From the NCBI RefSeq assembly GCF_017562075.2, contig NC_054083.1:27871558-27935557 (forward strand): a stretch of DNA of 64,000 nt, written 5' to 3'. Positions within the stretch are counted from its first letter, which is position 1; each line of letters starts with the position of its first letter. Position numbers and translations under genes: made by a program. Under the pieces are notes generated by a model. The model saw nothing but the letters and a program-made list of their open reading frames with translations. It searched no databases and was not told where the DNA came from. The DNA comes from Anopheles merus. Taxonomy: Eukaryota > Arthropoda > Insecta > Diptera > Culicidae. Below are positions 17,805-28,119 of this stretch, in pieces.

Positions 17805-18874
17805 GGCTAGCTTAAATAATAATAGTTTAACTCCGAACCTTACCAAACACGTGTAAAAAGCTGAACATACGTGAGTGGCGAGTATTTGCTGCCGGACTCT
17901 GCCTCAGCCGGGCTCGAAACAATCAGGATTCTTTTATTTCTCCCTTATCACCAGGCACGCGTTAGCCTGTTTCAATCGGTGCTGTTGGTTGGCGTTTGTT
18001 GTTGGTGATGGTGATGCAATTTTAATACGGAAAACATCGTGCCAACACCGAGTGGGATACACATTCACAGTATATCGTGTACAATTGGTTCAACATGTAG
18101 ATTATCATAATTTTATGTGATCTATCGGATGGTAGCGTATTGTTGTTGTTGATTCGATGACATTTCCAGTGCGTGCTTTTGCTGTCTTTTGCCTTACAAA
18201 TGCTGACTGAGCTGGTCGTTCTGTAAGTTGTTTGTTTGCCGTTGCCGTATTTTTCCCCCCGAACTTGATGAGTGGTTGGTTGGAACATAAACATGCGAAG
18301 AAAAGCGAATAAATAAAAACAACAATCGGAAAGCTTCCACACAAACACAGGAACACACATGAGCGAGCGTTTTTTTCGCAAGGTAGCCGGTTTATTGATT
18401 TTCCTGCGCGTGCAGGGTATCTGCTTTTGACCGCTTCGAAACCCGCTTTGCCGGCAAGGCCGGGCAGGACGTTCGTTTCGAGGTCGACCCTCAAAGGCAG
18501 GGTACACTGTTCAAGGGCAACGCAGCATAGTCCGCGAACAGCTCGAGGCAGCGGTTGTTTTTGCTCCTTTGCGTTTGCTTCTGTGAGATCGATGAATAGC
18601 AAACGGCTAAAAGTGAGTCATTCCAATGCTAATGCGACCCATAGTTGCATGAAAGTGGGCAATAAGAGGGAATGTTACAGCAGTCAAGAGTCTGATTTTC
18701 TGTTGTTGTTTGAGCGCATCCGTAAGACGTTGTAAGGCAAAGCATTGGATGGATTTTTGTTGGAAAATAACACAAAACGAGACGTATGATAAAACAACGC
18801 AGTGATTGGGGCATTAGTGTTGATATTGAAGGGTTTTGAATTTTGATTTAAATTGTGGAAATGGTTTAACTTTG
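17805..18874. other. Flank downstream of the FREP gene
   Basis: No gene seen. A GC-richer part at 18400-18600 carries overlapping frames on both strands without motifs. The 3' UTR of the minus-strand FREP gene should lie just below 18875, but I see no canonical AATAAA within the first 120 bases. Confidence 0.45.
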
Positions 18875-19805
18875 TTACGGTGCACTACGCAGCCGAATCA
18901 TCATTTTTGATGCTTTCAACGACTGAAACGCTCCAGTATAGGTGAACCAAATCAACCCCATTTCCGAGCCCTGGCTGGTGGGAACATAGATGCCGTTTAG
19001 AAAGCTGAAAATAGTACAAAACATTAGCCATGAATGCTTTCAAGCCGAAAGTATGTTAAGGTTAATTAATACGCTTGCAACCTCACCATGAGTAACAGTC
19101 CTTGAACCACCAGCCGCCACCGTACTGGGCGCCACAGTTCAATCCGTGCTCATCGTTATCCTGATCGTAGGTAGTAAATTTGGAACCGACGTGAAACGAT
19201 AGCGAATCACCAGCTGTGCCGGCGTATTTGCCCACCGTTTTTATCGCATACTTTTCGCGCTCCGTGCCAATGCTAAACGCATCGTAGTGTGCGTACACGG
19301 TAGTACCTTTAAAGCTTTCCATAACGATCAGCAGCTCGTGCGGTCCTTTGGCTAGCAGTTGCTCGAGCGCCCTCAAACCAAGCCAATGTTCACCCAGCGG
19401 GTTACCGAAGCCGACCCGATAATCGTCCCAGGTACGGTTGAAATTGAGCGAACCATTGAATCGTTCCTGAAACAGGATCCAATCACCAGCCAGGTTTTTT
19501 CCACCGGTGAGTTCGGCTATTTTTTCCAGCCTGTAGCTGTTTGACCGCGGTCGCCCTGCTGCGGGAAGTTTAACCGCCGCCGAAAAGGGACGTGGTTCAC
19601 CCAAACCGCAGAGCTGCTCCAGCTGTTGGGATTGATTTTGAGCGATTTCGGCGAGCGTTGCTTGCAGCCGATTCTCCATCTCTGTCAGATGGGTCAGCAG
19701 TAGCTCGAAGTGGAAGCCCTGCAGATCAACACTAGCGGCAAGGAGTTGCTGACGGTGGGTAATTTGCACTGCACCAAACACGATGAACACTGTTGCGAGC
19801 AGCAT
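18875..19805 (-). CDS. Secreted fibrinogen-related protein (FREP/FBN family)
   Basis: Two exons on the minus strand: 19805-19087 and 19004-18875. The 82-bp intron has a GTGAGG donor and a TTTTCAG acceptor. Splicing restores CYSCFLNGIYVPTS, giving 282 residues. Residues 1-20 form a signal peptide. Residues 31-66 look like a short amphipathic coiled coil rich in Leu, Glu and Gln. From about residue 90 the fibrinogen-like domain shows GDWILFQERFNGSLNFNRTW (107-126), HWLGL, the calcium loop DQDND (204-208), Cys214 and Cys227 around GGGWWF, and a C-terminal MMIRLRSAP. The ATG has A at -3. Mosquito FREPs are haemolymph pattern-recognition lectins that bind microbial surfaces; that role is inferred from the family. 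Oddity: there is no cysteine between residues 67 and 213, so the first disulfide and the usual start of the domain are missing. A CGATAAG GATA-type word lies 108 bp upstream (19913-19919); its role is unknown. Confidence 0.93.
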
Positions 19806-20199
19806 CTTTCTTGCTTTTTGATTTACTGCAGACTGTCGTCGAGAGTGGTTGAACAGAAAATGAAGAGCAATGTATGGAGGAAAGGCTGCATTACTACAAT
19901 AGTTAGGACTGGCGATAAGAAAGTAGGTTATTTTTAAGTCAAATGGCCAATTTTGTGGTTTTTGCGGGAGCTGATTAACGAGAGTGATAAAGACAAAAGA
20001 AGGGCAGTACTGTAGGTCGCTCTGTTTCAGTTTGTCTCAGAGGCAACTAATGATTCATATATTAGTGAGAAGTTGTTCATAAGATTTGATATCGTGTTGG
20101 TTCCTTGTATTCTTATTTTTTCTTAGACTGTCTTCTTAGACAGATTTTTGTTAGACTGCCGTAATCGGTCTAGGTCTTGTAGTCTTAGTCACTAATGCG
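19806..20199. other. Upstream region of the FREP gene
   Basis: Should hold the FREP promoter. Apart from one GATA-type word (19913-19919) I see no clear TATA box or initiator at a sensible spacing, and no kappa-B-like site. Confidence 0.4.
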
Positions 20200-20355
20200 T
20201 TTTGATATCTGGGACTGACTGGTGTACCCATAGCACGATAGATTGCCCTATCGAGGACGAAAGAAGGTATGGAGAAATGGAGGAAGACGGTCCATACAAG
20301 GCTTGAGTCGGCATGATGGGTTACTGAGTCATGCGAGTTGACGCCTGTACCAAGT
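20200..20355 (-). mobile_element. Decayed SINE200-like SINE
   Basis: On the minus strand the order is GGCCTGTCACTTGGTACAGG, GTCAACTCGCATGACTC, a degraded B box GACTCAAGCC (20300-20309) and TATGGACCGTC, then GTGCTATGGG. Head and body agree with the copy at 8240-8428, but with many substitutions and an insertion after the GGACCGTC word. Confidence 0.62.
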
Positions 20356-20456
20356 GACAGGCCCAATGATTTCGGCTTAGCAATCGATTAATGTGATGGA
20401 GACGAAATAACTGCTTGCCATAAGTTTAACTGGTAGTAGGGTATATACCCAACAGT

Positions 20457-20650
20457 GCAGTGACGATTTTAACGGTAGGCAAAGTAAGCAATTACGGGGG
20501 GGGGGGGCGTCGATGGGTGGCCCCGCGGATCTTTAGTCCAGCATCTATAACAGTTGATAGAATATGGTAGTGTATTAGCAAGGGGGGGCCCGTGGGCGAT
20601 GGACGTTGGGGCCCCGTGCTAGTCGAACCGTGAGTACTCCCCCCCCCCGG
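20457..20650. repeat. G/C-homopolymer-rich block, possible transposon end
   Basis: Begins CAGTGACGATTTTAACGG, then a run of 12 G (20496-20507), a GGGGGGGCCC and GGGGCCCC stretch, and a run of 10 C (20639-20648). The opening resembles ends of hAT-like or other CAGTG-starting elements, but I found no matching inverted terminus. Confidence 0.3.
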
Positions 20651-20754
20651 TAGTAACAAAATTTAAGTTGAAATGTTACATTTTACGACGAGTACCACCC
20701 AGTAATCATATACAGAAGGCCTCAACAATTCTTACTGCTCAGGGCCCCCGACAC

Positions 20755-20834
20755 TGTACATCCGCCAACGTGGTAAAGGAGCTCAGCTGTCTTGGAATAC
20801 TCGTAACTTCACTCAACGACATCATCATAGAGAC
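20755..20834 (+). mobile_element. Short reverse-transcriptase relic, interrupted
   Basis: One frame reads VVKELSCLGILVTSLNDI, which resembles the segment around YLGSKVSND in RTE-like reverse transcriptases. It stops at a hAT-like terminus at 20835. Only about 25 residues support the call. Confidence 0.3.
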
Positions 20835-20900
20835 CAGGGATCTCCAAACTACGACCCTCGATAGTTAATAATGCGGCCCGTGATGTGTTTGTAAAGATTA
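20835..20900 (+). mobile_element. Single hAT-type terminus
   Basis: CAGGGATCTCCAAACTACG followed by GCGGCCCGTG. This matches both ends of the element at 54301-54568. No partner end is visible in the following 400 bases, so the copy is truncated or its other end has decayed. Confidence 0.55.
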
Positions 20901-23900
20901 AAATGAAAAGTCTCTTCTGTTGACAATTTCAATCGAATTATTTACAACAACATTTGAAAGCCGTAAATCAAGCTTGAATAACACAAAACCTGCAGCAATT
21001 TGATGTATTTAGTGAAAGATATAATTTGTCTATCATTTGACGTTCACCTGTCGAAGATCGGGATCGTACATGGATTAAAAGCTGCCGATCTTTTTTGTAT
21101 TCAAGGACCAAACATTATTGTTGAATAGGCCAACAAGAGACCAAGTGGAAGAGAGAGAAAAAGTGTGTGAGAGAGAGAGAGAGAGAGCGAGATAGCCTTA
21201 TAATAGAGCTCCTTTTGTTTATTAACCTGATTTGATTGGTAGGACAAACTACGTATGATCAAATCAGATCAGATCTCTATTTAAAGGAACAACTTTCCCA
21301 ATTATTCAGGTTTGATTTTAGTATCCATCAAAATAAAAAAAAAAAATAGATTATGTGATATTGTTAGCTGAGTAATTGTATTGAAAATGTTTTAATGGAA
21401 TTGATACAATAGATTACATTAGTTTCAAAAATGACGTCAATTATTCCATTTTATAAGGACCTTGTAAACGAAAAAAAATTGTATATCTTAAGGCAAAGCG
21501 GAGCGGGCATTAACCAGACAAGTATCGCCACAACAAGATACATAAACATCATAAAATGATTCGATCTGCAGGCGAGGAGGTGCGGCAAAAATGAGGTACA
21601 CACAACATAATGCCCCAAAACAGGGCTATCAAGATTGTCTACCATAAGGTCGGTGTGTGTATGTGTGTGCGTGTGTATTCCTTTTCTGCAAGTGGGCGGC
21701 AGAATCAAGCGGTAGAAGTTAATTTTTCAAAACTTCCAAGCCAACGCTCATGCCAACAGGAACACCACGGTGTGGGTAGTGGTCGTAGGAAGGTGCCCTT
21801 TCAGACTAATCCTTCCAGCGACACCAGCTTCCGCTGCAAAAGCTCCCGAGTGGCCACTCTCGGCGGTTGATCGCTGCTGGGACGTTGGAGGGTTTGCTTT
21901 TGTTTTATAATTGGAGCAAGTGGGGTGGGCAAAAGGGGGCGAAAGGGACACGGTGTACTCACCCGGCCGCTGCCCCGCTGGAATGTAAAATGATAGCATA
22001 AATTTGTTACAAGATTTTATTTTTAATGAGATGATTAAAAGTTAACTTTACACTTCTTCTTTGCGTTGGGCGTCGGTTTTTTTTGTTGTTGTTGCTGTTG
22101 TTTTCCGTGTTCCCTTTCCTCTTTGGCTCTCTGTGAAAAGGCTAACGTCTGGTTTCGCGTTTCGCTCTCACCGTTTCAAACGATCGGCAACTTCCTCTTC
22201 GCTAGTACCCTTTTCCATCGCAACAGTTTCCCGTGTTTGCCAGTGGTGGGTGGGAAGCTCGGGTGGTTAACCGGTGTGTAAGAAACAGAGATTAGCAAAA
22301 TGAGCGGAAGCGCTCAACGCAATGCGGAACCCGTAACGCAAAAAAAGCATTGAAAGGAACGGGGGAAAAGGGCACCGCACAAAAAGCAGGGCAGGAGGGG
22401 AAACATTCCCTAACCAGGTTTATTAAGCGAGCCGGATCGTCGAAAAGCTGCCCGGAGGCTTCGTGCGTTCGTGCAAAGCGTAACGGCGGAGAGCTTTACG
22501 GTAGGCCGGGCAGGCTTCAGGTTTTGCAAATGAGCGAACGGAAACGGAGCGACCGGAAACGGTTGCGGTGGCACGGGGGTACAGAAAAAAATGTGTTACA
22601 AAAGTGAGAACAAATTCATGTGCGAAGGGCGAAAAAAAAACATTGCTTGCCCACGGGCACGGGAGTGTGGCGCAAGGCTTGTTAGTAGGCATCACATTTG
22701 CGCGAATGTTTGAGCAAACATTAAATTACATGCATTTCGTGTAGGAAAGTTTTAACGAACCCGCGGGACACCGGTTCCGGTGTTGTCGGTGGTAACCATC
22801 GCGCATTTGAATGGAGATTTGAACCTTCAACCGCAGAATTGAATGGAGTTGTTTGGGAAAAACTAGAGCGTGCTTTTGAAACACAACATTCAAACACCAT
22901 TCTTTGCTTTGAAAGAAGGTTTTTTTTGTAACTTTGCAGTGATCTTCCTTTTTTTTGACTGATGCTGGAGACTGGATTGATAGTGTTTAAACATCATAAA
23001 TGCTTAAAAAATAAGCTAAGATTTGATAACCAAAAATTGAATGCATACAAATGAATGTTTAATTTATAAAAATAACTTTGTTCGCGGTGTAAAACAGGAA
23101 AAAAATACTTCATAACCCACCCCCGTTCAGCAGCAACAAGCTTCCACGGAAGCTTTAACTTTTCCCTTTTACCCTCTGCTTTTCTGCCTACTCCAACATC
23201 AAATACTGTTTTGGACCGATTGTTGTAATCCTCCTCATTTATTCTCATTAAGCCAATTGGCACAGGAATAATTTACATTGACAGGGAGGGGCAGGAAAGT
23301 GAAAGCCCCGTCGTTTTGAAGCTGAAACGATCAAGCTTCCCTTGGCCCTTCTCCCTCCCGCACTGGTTGGCTGGACAGTCCGGGGACGGCTTAGCTGAAT
23401 AATACCATCGCCATTTCATTTTGATTACGATGCGAACTACAGTCGCCACCATCATCGTTTTGCTACAGACCATTTTCCGCGCTGGTGTTAGCTTCGGTCG
23501 GGAGATTCTTGCGCCACGGTGCGCCATCACTTGTGGAGGTTGGTTTTTTTTGTCGATGAAGCATAATAAAATGTGCTTTCATTGACAGTTCCATACGGTA
23601 AGCTGGTGAGACGGAGGGGGAGCGAAGGCCGGCTCATAAATGGACGTTTAAAAGAGAAATCGAAATTAAAACCAGTCCTCGTCCTCCGGTAGATTTGGCA
23701 GTTGAGGCGAAGGAAGAACGGGAGTCTGCTAGCTCCAGGCTGTTTCTAGCAAAGGAAATGGTACATTTTTTTTTATATTTCACAGCTTCATTTCGTTTTG
23801 GCTTTGAGTGAAGAAATTCAGCAGTAGAAAGAGATTTGAGAGAAAAGAAAACAGACGGAAGTTTAGCCTTACCTCGCTCCCGTTCCCTGTCTATGTTATC

Positions 23901-24079
23901 AGCGTAATTTGATGGAGCTGGGGATTGGGGGTAGATAATTTAAATTGAAACGATGCTAAGTGGCTTGCATAAAAGCTGGTCCGTTTCAAATTCGGTGGAT
24001 GAGTAATGTATCGTAAAAATTGCAACGGGCAGATGGTTTTGATGATGTTCTGTGTATCGTAGTAGGCTTTGAGATACAG
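20901..24079. other. Intergenic, no gene seen
   Basis: Short GA run at 21168-21187. GC-richer sequence at 22100-22800 and 23270-23530 carries overlapping frames on both strands without motifs. Confidence 0.5.
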
Positions 24080-24332
24080 CTTACAGGGTTTCCCACGATT
24101 TATTGGTCAGTTCCCATGATTTTTTGGTGCGTTCCCACGATTTTTTGGTCGTATCCCATAGATTTTTGGTTCGTTCCCATAATTTATTGGTATTTTCCGA
24201 TTGGATATCAATACAATTGGACCAACAAATTCTGGGAAACGACCAAAAAATCGTGGGAACGCACCAAAAAAATATGGGAACCCACCAAAAAATGATGGGA
24301 ACCAACCAATAAATCGTGGGAAACCCTGTAAG
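24080..24332. mobile_element. Foldback element: two arms of ~21-bp tandem units
   Basis: A 253-bp inverted repeat. It starts CTTACAGGGTTTCCCACGAT and ends with the exact reverse complement. The left arm is about five tandem copies of a unit close to TTCCCACGATTTTTTGGTCG. The right arm holds the same units inverted. They meet at an AT-rich centre near 24200-24225. No transposase is present. It is a foldback-like or MITE-like non-autonomous element; the flanking TA or TTA could be the target duplication. The repetitive peptides predicted on both strands (such as VPTIFW) are by-products. Confidence 0.85.
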
Positions 24333-24579
24333 ATGGGAGGGGAAAGCTCATACAGTCAGGAAAGTGATTGGTTGTGTTGGCAACATTACTATTTTTGCGC
24401 AATCAGTAAGAAGCTTATACGTTTTACGTTTACGTCGTCAAGAATCTCATACATACGTGCGCCAATTGCGTGAAAGTTTACGTAATACGTTGTTGGAACC
24501 ATATGCTGTTCTGGATCTGATTCGCTCAGCTAGTATCTTCCATGAACTGTTGAAAGATAATATGAGTGAAAGTAGATAA
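24331..24579 (+). other. Unexplained coding-like frame, possible last exon
   Basis: From the edge of the foldback element a frame stays open to TAA at 24577-24579. Its final 60 codons look protein-like, ending in LRESLRNTLLEPYAVLDLIR and then SASIFHELLKDN. A possible acceptor (TTTTTGCGCAATCAG) lies at about 24391-24405. The poly(A) signal AATAAA at 24623-24628 is 44 bases after the stop. I recognise no family with confidence; the LR...PY...D pattern faintly recalls PCI-domain subunits such as COP9 subunit 1. It could equally be a relic of a transposon or a retrocopy. No upstream exon was found. Confidence 0.28.
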
Positions 24580-24622
24580 AGACGAACTTAGTGGTAGTGA
24601 CTGGCATTACTAAAACCTTAAG

Positions 24623-24628
24623 AATAAA
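24623..24628 (+). promoter_or_regulatory. Poly(A) signal AATAAA after the coding-like frame
   Basis: Canonical hexamer 44 bases past the TAA at 24577-24579. It means something only if that frame is real. Confidence 0.25.
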
Positions 24629-24904
24629 AGTTGCTAAGGTTTATTTCAAGAATGCAATCTCATCGTCGATTAGATCACAAATCTTTATCTATGCGCATGC
24701 TGGTGGTCGTAATTTGACTATAACGGATATTAAGATTTACGTTCTTTAGTGCTAGTGATTTCGGGCAGGTTGTCATTATTATCAATAACATGATCTATTT
24801 TACCTATGCTATCGATTCTTGATGTATCAAATCAGATGCCATTCAATTACCACCTCAAGATAAACCTGAAGTCATATAACATCCAGCAACTGGTATTTAA
24901 TTAA

Positions 24905-25345
24905 TTACTTATTCGGCGCTACAACCGCTTTGCGGTCTTGGCCTTCCTCAGGAATGTCCGAAACCGCTCGCGGTCTCGCGCCTTCGTCTGCCAGTCCGTT
25001 ATCCCGACCTTAACGGCGGAAACCACGCCATCTTGTCTCCTCAATTTGGGCCTACCACGCCTCTTCTGTCCTTGTGGACGGCCTAAAAAGACTTTACGGG
25101 TTGGGTCGTCCGTTTCCATGCGTACAACATGCCCAGCCCACCGGAGCCTGGCGAGCTTGACATGCTGCACGGCAGTGAGGTCGCCGTACATTTCGTATTG
25201 CTCGTCGTTATAGCGGCTCCTCCATTGTCCTTCCACACATACGGGGCCAAGTATCCTTCTGAGCATCTTCCTATCGAACGCGACCAAGAGGGTTTCGTCA
25301 GATTTGGACAGTGTTCATGTCTCAGAGGCGTATGTAACTGGTAAG
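24905..25345 (-). mobile_element. 3' fragment of the RTE-like family
   Basis: On the minus strand the frame runs VTYASET-stop-TLSKSDETLLVAFDRK and on through ILGPVCVEGQWRSRYND and LARLRWAGHVVRMETDD to RGRPKLR and a tail ending KAKTAKRL-stop. It then ends in GCGCCGAATAAGTAA. Protein and 3' end match the copy at 931-2310, and one stop codon is visible near the 5' end. Only the last 140 codons remain, so it is a short 5'-truncated insertion. Confidence 0.9.
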
Positions 25346-26206
25346 AACATTTAAGTAGGCTGGCGAATTGATGAAAAAAGTGACCACAAATTATGGTGTT
25401 CCACGCACGCTGCATTTCATAACATCCAATATCTTGCCACGACTTACTTGCCAATGTGTTCAAAGTGCTAATGTGCCAATAATAGGAAAACTTGTAAATT
25501 AGGAGTAGGAATAGGTGGAAATATGGTCTGCAGTCGCATATTTGAGCTTTTTACTACACTCAAATCCTAAGCTGTCCTTGCGTAAGCCTGAACCAACCTC
25601 AACAGCTTGTACGAGGTTTCAAGGAGGTTGTAGTTCCAGAATTCTACGATTTATCAGAAGTGTCACCAATAACTCCTTATAAATTTAAAAATTGCTTGGA
25701 ATTTCTTTGTTAAAGGGAAAACAATTTATAATATTGAATATTATCAACACTCTGTGCTACTCTACTACTACTACTCTACTATCAATGTCAATGTTAATAA
25801 TACAGAATGATAATATGTTTTTAATTCATAACAAAAAAAATTTAAATTTCATATAAATTTAAAGTTTCAAACAGTTTATATTCTAGTATAATTTAGATGT
25901 ACAATGAGATCTGCACGTATCTCATAACGCTAAATTTATAAAAAAATTATAAAGTTGTATTGGTGGTATAAAGCTATGCATCCTTTTGAACTGTACCATA
26001 GCTAATTCATCGATAAAACGATTTGAAAAGAGTTACAACAGTTGATCCTTTATGGCTAGTTTTAAGGATCATTCTCCTTTTTGTTAACCGGTATTGGCCT
26101 CTGATTCTAAATAGGATCTAGGATGATCTCTTTTGTGTTGACACGTTGTTTTTTAATTTATTTATTGCAATTCGATAGGGTGCAGATTCGTTATTTTGGT
26201 ATTTTG
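25346..26206. other. Intergenic, AT-rich, no gene seen
   Basis: Very AT-rich from 25640 to 26160. Nothing recognised. Confidence 0.55.
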
Positions 26207-26724
26207 CACTAGGTTTACGGAACCCGTCAATTTGACGGAATGCAAAATTTGAAGTGAAATACTAAAAATACTTTTTGTTTAATATTGATCTTTACTTTTC
26301 GTAAATTTATCATTACATTCTATGATTTTTTAGCATAAGTATTATTTTCATAACTTTCATATATTTTTAGATACATATGTGGTGTATCTACGGAACCCAT
26401 CAAATTGACGGGTGGGTTGATTACTATCAATTGCTGATCCATTTATTACTCGTGTTTTCTGATACTCCCGCGGACATCGGTAAAAATGTGGCACCGAAAA
26501 AATATCCGTTCATGTGTTCGATGAAACAATAACGACTGTTACGATAAATTAGCATTATACAGATAATTTTTTTATGGAAACCAAAACATGTTGAACGATT
26601 CATAATTTTAATGAAACAGGGTTTTTCATGTTTTTTACCAATCGAAATACGTATTTTTAGGCATCCGTCAAATTGACGGGTGTCCGTAGAGATAGGTATA
26701 TAAGAGACGGCCGTAAACCTAGTG
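26207..26724. mobile_element. 518-bp terminal-inverted-repeat element with internal palindromes
   Basis: Ends are CACTAGGTTTACGG (26207-26220) and its exact inverse (26711-26724). Inside, a palindromic word CCGTCAA(A/T)TTGACGG lies next to each end (26223-26238 and 26665-26680). A partial copy lies at 26391-26413, each with an adjoining ACGGA or TCCGT. TTAA follows the right end; the left flank is TTTG. The TTAA hints at a piggyBac-type target, but with one side altered this is uncertain. No transposase frame is present. Confidence 0.75.
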
Positions 26725-28066
26725 TTAAATCAGGCTTACTGGTGGACTTTTTTCATTTCTATTTCAAAGTAAATCAATCATCATGTCATCAATCAAATCA
26801 TCTAAACAAACTACAGTAATTAATAAAACTGTCTAACTTAAGCATTTGTTATCTATTTATACAGAAACTGTTATCCCTATAATTCCTACATCCAATTTAA
26901 TCGATACGAAGAGTTAAACTCACCCTTCACTGCAAAGATACCTTCTTTCAATTCACCACCACTAAAGACCACCGCAGCCTAGTCTAGTCGATGGCAAAAT
27001 TTATATGCACATCCAAATTAGCCCTACGAGAGCACTTTGCACTTGTGAACAGCGGGCCCAAAACTTTCGCTTCCGTACAGTCCTTTGGACGTAGCATTAC
27101 CATACCCACGCTTACTTAAGTACTGCGGCTGTGGCTAGCGGCAAGCTCAGGCTCCAGGAACACTGCCGTGTGAAGACGGATGGAGCAACGGGAAAAAAGA
27201 CCGAAAAAAGAGAACATTCTCTATTCTTCGTTTACGTGGGTAAACTTTTCCGGTGTAGCAAACTGGAGGATGGTGGTGGTCGTCCCAGCATTTCCCGCCA
27301 GTGGGAATAAGCTCTGCGTCGTCTGCGTGATGACATTTTTGCTGCCTGGTACGTTGCCGCTGCCAGGCGACAGCGACAATGACAGCGAGCATAATGACCG
27401 TGGCGTTCAAAGTTAGGCTGGCCGCTTCCGGTCGAGACGGTATCGAAGGTTTTACGATGGTGGTAGCAAAAAAAAAAAAAAAAAAGGCATACGTAGACTG
27501 CTAGCTGGGGCACACCTGGCCAGGGCAGTGAGCTAGCCGGTTTTATGGCGCATTTTTCAAGCGAAGCGCAGGACAAATTTTAGCTTTAAACAAAAGCGAA
27601 ACAAACGGCACGGACGCAGAAAAGAGAAAGAGGTATGAGGGTCTGTCCGTCCGTCCATGCGGTACACTGCGGGGTGGCGCAAACTTTAGTGCTCTTAATT
27701 TGAATAAATTTAATTTTCATGATTACAAGCCGAAAGTGATGCGGCGTGATAGGCCGGCGCAAGGGAAGACAAGCAGGTTGGTGATGGTAGACCAGGCACG
27801 AAACGTGGTGTGGCTGATTTTGATCCTGTCCGTGACTCGGCCACCGAACGTGACCGGGTGCCTCCGCTGGGTCACATCGAGTCCCATTTACACCTTCTCT
27901 TCGTGTGTTTCGTGATGCTTTTTTGTTTGACGCACAGCCGAACGAAGAGCCTTTGTGGCGCAAAAGGCTTTACGGCAAAGGGCTTCCTGGGCACGTGGAC
28001 GGGTTTGGGCAAATTGGTCCTTAAATCGTGTACTTGGCCGGCTGCCAGCGGTGAATGTACTGTGCC

Positions 28067-28068
<2 letters not shown>
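26725..28068. other. Intergenic, no gene seen
   Basis: Poly(A) tract at about 27468-27485. Overlapping frames at 27150-27960 on both strands without motifs. Confidence 0.5.

Positions 28069-28116
<48 letters not shown>
28069..28116. repeat. (TG)24 microsatellite
   Basis: 48 perfect bases of TG. Confidence 0.97.

Positions 28117-28119
<3 letters not shown>

Noticed and set aside
21982..21993. miR-1-like word TGGAATGTAAA
   Set aside because: Agreement stops after 11 bases and no hairpin is visible.
24020..24402. Trp/Phe- and Lys-rich repeat peptides on both strands
   Set aside because: By-products of the foldback element; both strands translate because the unit length is a multiple of three.
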